Below the pieces are notes generated by a model. It did no database searches, was not told the DNA's origin, and was given only the letters and a program-made list of their open reading frames with translations. A stretch of DNA of 7,707 nt, taken from contig DCFS01000109.1 in the NCBI GenBank assembly GCA_002319875.1, forward strand, positions 1 through 7,707, read 5' to 3'. Made by a program: the position numbers and the translations under genes. This document shows, piece by piece, positions 1 through 6,270 of this stretch (positions are counted from its first letter, which is position 1; each line of letters opens with the position of its first letter). Origin of the DNA: Treponema sp. UBA1798. GTDB taxonomy: Bacteria > Spirochaetota > Spirochaetia > Treponematales > Treponemataceae.

Positions 1-1410
1 CTACAACAGTTTCCCCAATGTCGAAAGCAGAACACTTCCGATTATCAATATAATAGCGCCACCCAAACGTGAAGATATTTGTGCAAAGGGCATCAGTTCC
101 ATACGATCGGCCGCAGACAAGACAGCCACATCACCGGTACCTCCCATGTTAGACATACACAAACCGGCTGTAATACCGGACTCTACAGGATAAAAACCAA
201 CCAACTTGCCAACAATTGCGGCACCAGTAAAAGCACTGACACAGGTTGCCAGGCAGAGTAAAAGGTATGTTAAGTTAAAACTTTTAATTATTGTCCCAAA
301 ACTTAAATAACATAAACCGATTCCCAACAACAGCGTGGTTGTCAGATTTTTCATAACGAACTGAAACCATTGATAACATGCTATTTCAATATTTTCAGGG
401 ATAACATTCAAGATCTTGCAGACTGCAACCGAAATGATCATCCATGCGTATGCATGTATGGAAACAGCAGGTACAAGTTTGTCCCAGATTCCGGCCACAA
501 TATACCCCCACGCAAAAAAGGAACATGATACGAGTAATCCGATACCAAGAGTTTTAACTTCAATATGCACACGAAGAGCTTGGACTCTTGGACTGATTTC
601 CAATTCTGACGCATCACATCCGGTTTTCATTAATGCACCCTGCCCGTTTAATTCCTTATTGGTAAAAATTCTAACAACCATACCTCCCAATACGATAGAA
701 ATAGCGTTACCGATTGCTACTGCCGGTGTCATAATAGATACAGCCTCAGACGCTGTCATCGTGCCGGAGCTCTCAAATATCTTTGAAAGAGGAACAGCCC
801 CTGCCCCCATGCCTCCTCCCATAATAGGAAGTGCAATCAGCAGCAGAGATTTGATGACACCATACCCCATAATATATCCTATCAAAGAACACATGGAAAA
901 AGAAAGAAAAAGGCCTCCGAAAATAGCAGGAAAATAGCGGGCAGCCGCCCTTGCCAGCAGTTTCCTGTTCATGCCGAGGATGGAACCGCTGATCAATGCT
1001 GCAATATAAAAATCAAGAAAAGCGCCTGTCGGTTTAAAAAATGTATTGATATTGCCCAGCAGATCAAAATTTTTCATCAGATGCATGTTATAAATTTTTG
1101 TTCCGTCCGGCATGGTTTTCAGTAACGCCGGCAACAGGTTAAAATAAGCCATCAGTGCAGAACCAAAAATGACAACAATTGCACCGCCACCAAGATAAGA
1201 CCTGATAATGGGAGTCCGTTCACCGATTTCGTTCAGAATTGTCCCGAGGACAATCATAAAAGCAAAACACCCTGCCATCCCGGAAGGCAGAACACCCAAA
1301 TAAGTTGCCCCAAGCACGATTACGGAAAGAATAATAAAGTACTGCCAAGGAAGATTAAACAACATAAAGCTGGTTTGATTTGTTGTCTTCGTTTTAATTT
1401 GATCAGTCAT
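1..1410 (-). CDS. 2-hydroxycarboxylate (malate/citrate-type) transporter, 2HCT family
   Basis: This is a 469-residue polytopic membrane protein, probably a sodium- or proton-coupled importer or exchanger of malate, citrate or a similar 2-hydroxycarboxylate in the inner membrane. It shows the 2HCT hallmarks: a glycine-rich re-entrant loop GGGMGAGAVPLS (residues 198-209), a second one N-M-G-G-T-G-D (421-427) in the C-terminal half, and a late Q-I-S-S-R-L-G-G segment. The arginine there (R448) matches the conserved substrate-carboxylate arginine described in CitS. About eleven hydrophobic segments are separated by a long polar middle loop near residues 250-285. Length is close to CitS, CimH and MaeN (about 440-450), with a slightly long N-terminus. 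The ATG start is supported by AAGGAGG (1418-1424) with a 7-base spacer, and the TAG stop lies at the window edge, so the gene is complete. It follows the malic enzyme gene on the same strand after 178 bp, which favours malate as substrate. The family is clear; the exact substrate and ion are inferred. Confidence 0.93.
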   Translation of the reverse strand: MTDQIKTKTTNQTSFMLFNLPWQYFIILSVIVLGATYLGVLPSGMAGCFAFMIVLGTILNEIGERTPIIRSYLGGGAIVVIFGSALMAYFNLLPALLKTMPDGTKIYNMHLMKNFDLLGNINTFFKPTGAFLDFYIAALISGSILGMNRKLLARAAARYFPAIFGGLFLSFSMCSLIGYIMGYGVIKSLLLIALPIMGGGMGAGAVPLSKIFESSGTMTASEAVSIMTPAVAIGNAISIVLGGMVVRIFTNKELNGQGALMKTGCDASELEISPRVQALRVHIEVKTLGIGLLVSCSFFAWGYIVAGIWDKLVPAVSIHAYAWMIISVAVCKILNVIPENIEIACYQWFQFVMKNLTTTLLLGIGLCYLSFGTIIKSFNLTYLLLCLATCVSAFTGAAIVGKLVGFYPVESGITAGLCMSNMGGTGDVAVLSAADRMELMPFAQISSRLGGAIILIIGSVLLSTLGKLL

Positions 1411-1417
1411 ACTGATA

Positions 1418-1424
1418 CCTCCTT
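1418..1424 (-). promoter_or_regulatory. Ribosome binding site of the transporter gene
   Basis: AAGGAGG on the minus strand, 7 bases before the ATG at 1410. It fixes the transporter start. The 178-bp gap back to the malic enzyme stop shows no convincing promoter or terminator to me, apart from the hairpin at the malic enzyme stop, so co-transcription is plausible but not shown. Confidence 0.8.
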
Positions 1425-1588
1425 TTTAATTCATAAGGTAAAAACAATGCCGGACATAATCAGCTTTTCAAAGTGATTACATTCACGCTGCATTTTAAAA
1501 CTGCATGTTATCAAAGTTTCCCTGCGTGGTTACCAATAATCGGGTAAACAGAATCAACCGCGATTCTTCCGTTACAGCCTTTTCCTGT

Positions 1589-2764
1589 TCAGCAACGGGC
1601 AACGCCCGTTGCCCTGGCCGCTTCAGCCACAGCCTTTGCTACGAGCGGACCAACGCGGGGATCAAAGGGCGTTGGAATAATATATTCTTCACTTAACTCA
1701 TTATCAGGAATAACGACGGAGAGAGCCCTTGCAGCAGCAAGTTTCATTTCTTCATTGATATCACTGGCACGAACATCGAATGAACCGCGGAAAATTCCCG
1801 GGAAGGCAAGAACATTATTAATCTGGTTCGGATAATCGCTGCGTCCTGTTGCAGTTATTCTCGCCCCAGCGGCCTTTGCCTCTTCAGGAAAAATTTCCGG
1901 AGTAGGATTGGCACAGGCAAATACAATGGCATCTTTATTCATGGATCGTACCATATCGCCTGTAACGGTATCAGGAGCCGATACACCGATAAATACATCA
2001 GCTCCCTTCAGTGCGTCCGCCAGTGAACCACGGACTTTTTCTGGATTTGTAATGATAGACATTTCTTTTTTAATCCAGTTCATTCCCTTATCTCGACCTT
2101 CATAAATTGTACCGGTCCTGTCGCAAAGGGTAATATTTCTTGCTCCTGCAGAAATCAGCAATCTGGTAATCGCAATAGCTGCAGCCCCTGCTCCGTTGAC
2201 TGTGACCTTGATGTCTTCCATCTTTTTATCCACTATTTTTAAGGCATTGGTCAACCCGGCGAGTGTAATAACCGCCGTACCGTGCTGATCATCGTGAAAT
2301 ACAGGGATATCGCATTTTTCTTTCAGTTTCCGTTCTATTTCAAAACAACGAGGTGCAGCGATGTCTTCCAGATTAATACCTCCGAAAGAACCCGATATCA
2401 GATATACTGTATTAACAAATTCGTCAACATCTTTCGTTTTAACGCAAAGCGGAAAGGCATCAACATTGCCAAAACTCTTGAAAAGTACACATTTCCCTTC
2501 CATAACAGGCATACCCGCTTCAGGGCCGATATCACCGAGCCCAAGTACAGCAGTTCCGTCTGTAATTACGGCACACAAGTTCCAGCGTCGAGTCAATTCG
2601 TAACTCCTGCTGATATTTTTTTGAATTTCCAGGCAGGGTTGAGCGACACCAGGAGTATATGCTAAGGATAAGTCTTCCTTTGTTTTGACCGGAACAGTTG
2701 TGATAATTTCTATTTTCCCTTTCCATTGTTTATGAAGTCTCAAAGACTCAACAGCGTAATCCGT
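1589..2764 (-). CDS. Malic enzyme (malate to pyruvate + CO2), probably NAD-linked; apparent ACG start
   Basis: This cytoplasmic oxidative decarboxylase turns malate into pyruvate and CO2. Numbered from an upstream TTG at 2815 (408 aa), it shows the catalytic tyrosine in S-L-A-Y-T-P-G-V (Y53), the I-T-D-G-T-A-V-L-G-L-G-D-I-G-P block (84-98), a lysine-bearing M-E-G-K-C-V-L-F-K (105-113), the metal-binding H-D-D-Q-H-G-T-A (174-181), a Rossmann loop N-G-A-G-A-A-A (207-213) and an aspartate in L-C-D-R-T-G (D232) that suggests NAD preference. The family ends in A-T-G-V-A-R, as here. Relatives usually begin about one residue before D-Y-A-V-E-S-L-R-L-H, and a strong AAGGAGG sits just upstream of that point, but the codon there is ACG. 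I therefore place the start at 2764 (391 aa). The TTG at 2815 is in frame but lacks a ribosome site and would make the ribosome site part of the coding sequence. The 2HCT transporter lies downstream, pointing to malate use. Confidence 0.93.
   Translation of the reverse strand, partial: TDYAVESLRLHKQWKGKIEIITTVPVKTKEDLSLAYTPGVAQPCLEIQKNISRSYELTRRWNLCAVITDGTAVLGLGDIGPEAGMPVMEGKCVLFKSFGNVDAFPLCVKTKDVDEFVNTVYLISGSFGGINLEDIAAPRCFEIERKLKEKCDIPVFHDDQHGTAVITLAGLTNALKIVDKKMEDIKVTVNGAGAAAIAITRLLISAGARNITLCDRTGTIYEGRDKGMNWIKKEMSIITNPEKVRGSLADALKGADVFIGVSAPDTVTGDMVRSMNKDAIVFACANPTPEIFPEEAKAAGARITATGRSDYPNQINNVLAFPGIFRGSFDVRASDINEEMKLAAARALSVVIPDNELSEEYIIPTPFDPRVGPLVAKAVAEAARATGVARC
1592..1612 (-). repeat. 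Perfect 9-bp hairpin formed by the last seven codons of the malic enzyme
   Basis: GCAACGGGC, a 3-base loop and GCCCGTTGC form a perfect inverted repeat that ends directly against the TGA stop (1589-1591). In frame it encodes the C-terminal A-T-G-V-A-R-C. No U-run follows on the minus strand, so it is not a classic terminator. It may stabilise or pause the transcript between the malic enzyme and transporter genes, or affect termination of translation. A-T-G-V-A-R is conserved in the family, so part of the palindrome is constrained by protein sequence. Confidence 0.6.
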
Positions 2765-2769
2765 ATGAT

Positions 2770-2776
2770 CCTCCTT
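2770..2776 (-). promoter_or_regulatory. Strong ribosome binding site AAGGAGG before the malic enzyme ACG codon
   Basis: Read on the minus strand this is AAGGAGG, then ATCAT (5 bases), then ACG at 2764-2762. The spacing is right for initiation at the ACG, which is in frame with the malic enzyme and falls where the family's methionine is expected. The next in-frame ATG/GTG/TTG-type codon downstream is a TTG at 2743, 26 bases after the site and too far. The site is seen directly; its use with ACG is inferred. Confidence 0.75.
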
Positions 2777-2844
2777 ATGTACAAAAAATAACGTCACATT
2801 CGCAATGCAGATCAATTTTTTGCAAACTGACGAATCTTTTTTTT

Positions 2845-2877
2845 AGTATGTATCCGGATATTTGGAAATAACATACT
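2845..2877. repeat. Inverted repeat in the divergent control region
   Basis: AGTATGT (2845-2851) and ACATACT (2871-2877) are perfect 7-bp arms. The 10-bp palindrome TATCCGGATA (2851-2860) overlaps the end of the left arm. The element lies in the presumed malic enzyme leader, just downstream of its candidate -10. It could be a leader hairpin or a regulator binding site. No regulator gene is present in the window to assign it to. Confidence 0.4.
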
Positions 2878-2886
2878 TTTGTAAGT

Positions 2887-2892
2887 ATTATA
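2887..2892 (-). promoter_or_regulatory. Candidate -10 element for the malic enzyme/transporter transcript
   Basis: The minus strand reads TATAAT here. The region expected to hold a -35 element (about 2909-2916) is T-rich but matches TTGACA poorly, so the promoter would be weak or activator-dependent. A start near 2880 would give a leader of about 115 bases before the ACG. That leader could fold through AGTATGT/ACATACT (2845-2851 with 2871-2877), which encloses the palindrome TATCCGGATA at 2851-2860. Confidence 0.35.
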
Positions 2893-2942
2893 AATATTAG
2901 GAAAGTAAAAAAAACGAAAAAGAATTCAATTTCAAAACAGGA

Positions 2943-2971
2943 TTTTCATAAGAGAATAAAACATGTATAAT
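2943..2971 (+). promoter_or_regulatory. Candidate promoter of the flavoprotein reductase gene
   Basis: TATAAT at 2966-2971 is a perfect -10 hexamer. TTTTCA at 2943-2948 is a 4-of-6 match to the -35 consensus with a 17-bp spacer. Transcription would start near 2978, giving a leader of about 59 bases. A second TATAAT at 3012-3017 has no -35 partner and lies too near the ribosome site to be the main promoter. Confidence 0.5.
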
Positions 2972-2983
2972 ACAGACAACTTT

Positions 2984-2998
2984 ATAACAAAATGTTAT
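2984..2998. promoter_or_regulatory. Candidate operator ATAACA-N3-TGTTAT
   Basis: This is a perfect 6-bp inverted repeat with a 3-base AAA centre, lying just downstream of the predicted transcription start near 2978. Size and position fit a dimeric repressor site. It does not match the FNR/CRP consensus, and I cannot name the regulator. In AT-rich DNA such a short palindrome can occur by chance. Confidence 0.35.
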
Positions 2999-3024
2999 TT
3001 ATAAACACGTCTATAATTTTATTT

Positions 3025-3029
3025 GGAGG
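3025..3029 (+). promoter_or_regulatory. Ribosome binding site fixing the reductase start at 3037
   Basis: GGAGG is followed by a 7-base spacer and ATG at 3037. This places the start 15 codons inside the longest open frame (ATG at 2992). The upstream ATG has no ribosome site and would bury the lipoprotein signal peptide behind a hydrophobic, leader-derived extension. Confidence 0.85.
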
Positions 3030-3036
3030 CTATATA

Positions 3037-4851
3037 ATGAAAAAGGGACTGCAAGTGGCGGCACTTGCTCTTTTGGGCAGTGCACTGATGTTATTTTCAC
3101 TAACATCCTGCAGCAAAGGTTCCGGCGTAACGTACACACCGGGTGTGTACGAAGGGACGGGTAAAGGTAACAACGGAGACGTAACGGTCAAGGTAACGGT
3201 AACAAAAAATAAAATTACCGCTGTCGACGTTACTCAGCATTCCGAAACACCCGGCCTCAGCGATAAACCTATCGCTGAAATTCCGGCCGCTATTGTAAAA
3301 GAACAGTCGCTCGACGTGGATGTCATATCCGGCGCATCGCATACGAGCAAAGCCATTCTTGAAGCAACGGAAGCGGCACTTGTCAAAGCAGGCGCCGATG
3401 TTGCACTGCTGAAAAAAAACGGCAAAAAAACAGCAGCTGTTCCCGGAAAAGATGAAGATAAAACAGCCGACGTCGTCATAATAGGCGGTGGTGGTGCAGG
3501 ACTTGCCGCAGCCGTATCTGCAGCCGGTAAAGGTGCTTCTGTTATCGTCATTGAAAAAATGGGAGTAGTTGGCGGCAATACCATTATCTGCGGCGGTATC
3601 TATAACTGCCCTGACCCCGAACTCCAGAAACCTGCAGGAATTGAAGATTCTGTCGCACTGTATGAAAAGCAGACGTGGGAAGGCGGCGACAAAGTCGCGA
3701 AAAAGGAACTGGTCGACGTACTTTGCAGCAATGCATACGACGGCCTGCAGTGGCTCAAAAGTCTGGGCATGAAATTCTCAGACAAAATATCACAGGGTGC
3801 CGGTTCCCTTTACCCCCGTACTCACACATCACTTGACCGCATGGGTACCGGATATATTAAAGCATATATGGATTATATCCGGAAAAACGACAAAATACAG
3901 TTATTCACGTCTACCAAAGGTGACAGCCTGATTACCGACAGTACGGGACGGGTTACCGGCGTTAACGCGACAAAGGCGGACGGCGGCAAACTGACGCTCC
4001 ATGCGGATAAAGGCGTTATCATCGCAACCGGCGGTTTTGCGGCTAATGTTGAGATGCGGCAGAAATACAACACGTCAGGCAAATGGGCTGATCTCGGGCC
4101 GCAGGTAAAAACGACAAACGCCCCGGGAATTACCGGTGACGGAATCATCATGGCTGAAGCAATCGGCGCAAATCTTGTCGATATGGAACAGATTCAGCTG
4201 CTTTACCTCGGCAACCTGAAAGACGGCGGACTTACCCACTATCCGCCCCGCGATGTAAACGGTACTGACCAGATTGTCTTTATCAATAAGGAAGGCAAAC
4301 GTTTTGTCCGCGAAGACGGCAGACGGGACGTTATATCTTCTGCAATCCTGAAACAGACAGACGGAATGATGTATATACTTGAATCGGGAGACGGCGATGC
4401 CGTACCGCTTGATACGATGAAAACCGCAGACGGCGAACCGATCCGCAATGCTGAAAAAGAGGGATACGTGCTGATTGCAGATACGATTCCTGAAATGGCA
4501 CAGAAAATCGGCTGCGATGCGCAGACACTGCAGGCGACGATCGACACATTCAATAAATCCGTTTCTGCCAAAAAAGACGGATTCGGACGACAGCTGTATT
4601 CAACAAAACTGACAAAAGGCCCGTGGATCGCCTGTCCGCGTATTCCGTGCGTACACCACACGATGGGCGGTGTGCAGATCGATACGAAATGCCATGTCAT
4701 CAACAAATCGGGGAGCATCATTCCCGGTCTGTATGCAGCAGGCGAAGTTACCGGCGGTATACACGGAGCGAACCGTCTCGGCGGCAACGCTGTTGTTGAT
4801 ACGGTTGTTTTCGGAAAACTTTCCGGTGAATCTGCAGCAGAAGGTATTTAA
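3037..4851 (+). CDS. Exported FMN/FAD flavoprotein reductase (fumarate/urocanate reductase-like) lipoprotein, substrate uncertain
   Basis: This is a 604-residue enzyme that probably reduces the C=C bond of an unsaturated carboxylate outside the cytoplasm. Residues 1-25 are a lipoprotein signal (K-K-G, hydrophobic core, lipobox L-T-S-C25). Residues about 34-115 form an FMN-binding domain with S-G-A-S-H-T-S (98-104), where ApbE-type flavinylation usually uses Thr or Ser; S101 would be the acceptor. The FAD domain starts at D-V-V-I-I-G-G-G-G-A-G (145-155) with E173 ending the second strand, and ends with G-G-I-H-G-A-N-R-L-G-G-N-A (573-585). By remembered alignment to Shewanella flavocytochrome c3, R430, H540 and R580 match R402, H504 and R544. 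H365 is replaced by L389, and the proton-relay E378 has no counterpart. There is no CxxCH haem motif, so electrons must enter through the FMN domain. It is divergent from the malate genes, which suggests anaerobic respiration or redox balance. Fumarate reductase, urocanate reductase or another enoate reductase all remain possible. Confidence 0.88.
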   Translation: MKKGLQVAALALLGSALMLFSLTSCSKGSGVTYTPGVYEGTGKGNNGDVTVKVTVTKNKITAVDVTQHSETPGLSDKPIAEIPAAIVKEQSLDVDVISGASHTSKAILEATEAALVKAGADVALLKKNGKKTAAVPGKDEDKTADVVIIGGGGAGLAAAVSAAGKGASVIVIEKMGVVGGNTIICGGIYNCPDPELQKPAGIEDSVALYEKQTWEGGDKVAKKELVDVLCSNAYDGLQWLKSLGMKFSDKISQGAGSLYPRTHTSLDRMGTGYIKAYMDYIRKNDKIQLFTSTKGDSLITDSTGRVTGVNATKADGGKLTLHADKGVIIATGGFAANVEMRQKYNTSGKWADLGPQVKTTNAPGITGDGIIMAEAIGANLVDMEQIQLLYLGNLKDGGLTHYPPRDVNGTDQIVFINKEGKRFVREDGRRDVISSAILKQTDGMMYILESGDGDAVPLDTMKTADGEPIRNAEKEGYVLIADTIPEMAQKIGCDAQTLQATIDTFNKSVSAKKDGFGRQLYSTKLTKGPWIACPRIPCVHHTMGGVQIDTKCHVINKSGSIIPGLYAAGEVTGGIHGANRLGGNAVVDTVVFGKLSGESAAEGI

Positions 4852-4861
4852 GGAAATACAG

Positions 4862-4895
4862 GGTCAGTTCCGGATTTCCATTTACGGGACTGACC
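4862..4895 (+). repeat. Hairpin just after the reductase stop codon
   Basis: GGTCAGTTCC (4862-4871) pairs with GGGACTGACC (4886-4895) in a 10-bp stem with one G-U pair and a 14-base loop. It begins 11 bases after the TAA stop. Only a weak T-containing tail follows, so it more likely protects the 3' end or assists termination than terminates alone. Confidence 0.45.
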
Positions 4896-4943
4896 GCAAT
4901 TTGTCTTAAAATGCCGGAAAACAAAGTTTCCCCGGTACTGACG

Positions 4944-4985
4944 TGAAGCGTTTTCAAAACTCGTCTGAGTTTTGAAAACGCTTCA
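4944..4985. repeat. Perfect 19-bp palindromic repeat, family A copy 1
   Basis: Arms 4944-4962 and 4967-4985 are perfectly complementary around a GTCT loop. The core is GCGTTTTCAAAAC, GTCTG and TTTTGAAAACGC. A related sequence occurs at 6271-6304 (28 of 34 bases identical by eye). No T-run follows on either strand, so it is not a simple terminator, though in a convergent gap it may help stop both transcripts. Its recurrence suggests an interspersed palindromic element. Confidence 0.8.
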
Positions 4986-4996
4986 TATATAAAACA

Positions 4997-5042
4997 GGAC
5001 TTACCGGTAATGTAACGTACATACCGCAAGTCCGTTTTTTTT
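4997..5042 (+). terminator. Rho-independent terminator of the reductase gene
   Basis: GGACTT (4997-5002) pairs with AAGTCC (5028-5033). Inside it CGGTA-TGT pairs with ACA-TACCG around AACGT, with one bulged base and a small internal loop. A run of eight T follows at 5035-5042. The T-run overlaps the TAA stop of the convergent hydrolase (5041-5043), so the terminator tail and the end of the opposing gene share bases. It terminates plus-strand transcription. Confidence 0.75.
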
Positions 5043-6237
5043 ATAATCCGAACTGAGCATCAAGCCAGTCGTACGCGGCTTTCTGCTGCGGAGCCAGGAA
5101 CTCGTGCTGGCCTCCGGGAATAATTTCTGTATGCAGCTTGTCTTCCGCACCGTTGGCAGCCCAGATTTTATGCATTTTTGCATAAGCCTCGCCCACACAG
5201 GTAAGCGGGAACAATCCGTCTTTTTCACCGTTATAGAACAGCATCGGTTTTGGGGCAGCAAGTCCGGCAACATCCGGGTAATCCAGATAACGGGCGATAT
5301 ACGGGTGAAGCATACTGAAAGCGCTCTGGCCTTTCAGCTGGTTATTACCGGGCACCATAAGTCCGGGCATTGTACCCATCCAGCAGACAGCGATACCTGC
5401 GGTAATATCGTCGCTCAATGCAGCAAGCTGCCACGAACGGAATGCACCCATGCTGAATCCGACACAGGCAACTCTTTTTTTATCAACGATATCAAGGTTT
5501 GCAAGAAACTTTGCGGCACGGACGTCTTCCTGTGCAATGAGACTTGCAAAACTCGTTCCCATGTTGAACAGATTGCATGCCAGGGCCTGCTGACTGTCGG
5601 TCTTGAAACCTGCAACAGAGCGGTCGCCCCAGCCAAGGGCATCGACACTCAGTACGACATATCCGCGTTTTGCAAGTTCGTCACCGGGGAAAGTACCGGT
5701 AAAAAACCGCTGTGACCATGCGGTTGCATTATCAAGTTTCGCCTTGTCCTCATCGGTGTTACCGAACGGTTTAACCATTTTTTCCTTGCCGATGGCAAAA
5801 TTGGAACCATGATCGTGAAGCATAAGGGCAGCCGGAAATTTTGCGTTTTCCTTACCATCCGCTGCTTTCGGCACAAGCAGATACGCAAGTGTCCGGCTTT
5901 CAGCACTTACGTTATAAACAATTTTTTCCGCAATATAGGTACCCCGGTCTTCCTTATCAATCACAATCATATTGAAAGGCGTAACGTCCTCATAACTGAT
6001 CATCAGATCGCGGGCCTTTTGAAGACCTGATGCCTTCCATGCCACAGGATCTGAACCATCTTTCCAGCCGAGCGCAAACGGCATTTTCGCTTTAAGTGCC
6101 TCATAAAATACAGGAATTGTCCTGTCCGGTGAATTAAGCGCAGTTTTCTGATATTCACTGCTGTCATCAGCGAAACATACAATGCCGCAGGACGCGGCAA
6201 AAAAAACACAGAGCAGTTTTTCCATAAAATTCTTCAT
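5041..6237 (-). CDS. Secreted alpha/beta hydrolase, probable esterase (dienelactone hydrolase/acetyl-xylan-esterase-like)
   Basis: This 398-residue protein has an N-terminal signal peptide of about 23 residues (basic M-K-N-F-M-E-K, hydrophobic core, likely cleavage after C-F-A before D-D), so it acts outside the cytoplasm. The alpha/beta-hydrolase parts are in order: M-L-H-D-H-G (139-144) near the oxyanion hole, S-V-D-A-L-G-W-G-D (197-205), the nucleophile elbow G-F-S-M-G (260-264, Ser262), the acid in Y-N-G-E-K-D-G (Asp340) and the base in G-G-Q-H-E-F (His378). This gives a complete catalytic triad. The layout resembles large extracytoplasmic esterases of the Abhydrolase_7/dienelactone group, often tied to carbohydrate ester removal; the true substrate is unknown. 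The ATG at 6237 follows GAGGGG, a weak ribosome site, and an in-frame ATG four codons later is an alternative. The gene stands alone, convergent with the reductase, and is bracketed by family A repeats at 4944-4985 and 6271-6304. Confidence 0.85.
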   Translation of the reverse strand: MKNFMEKLLCVFFAASCGIVCFADDSSEYQKTALNSPDRTIPVFYEALKAKMPFALGWKDGSDPVAWKASGLQKARDLMISYEDVTPFNMIVIDKEDRGTYIAEKIVYNVSAESRTLAYLLVPKAADGKENAKFPAALMLHDHGSNFAIGKEKMVKPFGNTDEDKAKLDNATAWSQRFFTGTFPGDELAKRGYVVLSVDALGWGDRSVAGFKTDSQQALACNLFNMGTSFASLIAQEDVRAAKFLANLDIVDKKRVACVGFSMGAFRSWQLAALSDDITAGIAVCWMGTMPGLMVPGNNQLKGQSAFSMLHPYIARYLDYPDVAGLAAPKPMLFYNGEKDGLFPLTCVGEAYAKMHKIWAANGAEDKLHTEIIPGGQHEFLAPQQKAAYDWLDAQFGL

Positions 6238-6270
6238 CGATAATCCCCTCTTTCTTTGTTTTAAAATAAG

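Noticed and set aside
416..937. Plus-strand open frame of 173 codons opposite the transporter
   Set aside because: It lies fully antisense to a well-conserved transporter gene, has no ribosome site I can see and resembles no family; it is a shadow of the real gene.
2992..3036. Longer reductase start at ATG 2992
   Set aside because: No ribosome site precedes it, it overlaps the candidate operator, and it would hide a textbook lipoprotein signal that starts at 3037 behind GGAGG.
4639..4662. Possible haem motif C-P-R-I-P-C-V-H-H in the reductase
   Set aside because: The cysteines are four residues apart and the segment contains the catalytic H-H-T-M-G-G of the FAD domain, so it is not CxxCH.
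4239..4787. Minus-strand open frame of 182 codons opposite the reductase
   Set aside because: It is antisense to the conserved C-terminal half of the FAD domain and looks like a low-complexity shadow product rich in Ser and Pro.
5104..5715. Plus-strand open frame of 203 codons opposite the secreted hydrolase
   Set aside because: It is antisense to the hydrolase, which has an intact catalytic triad and signal peptide; the antisense product shows no recognisable domain.
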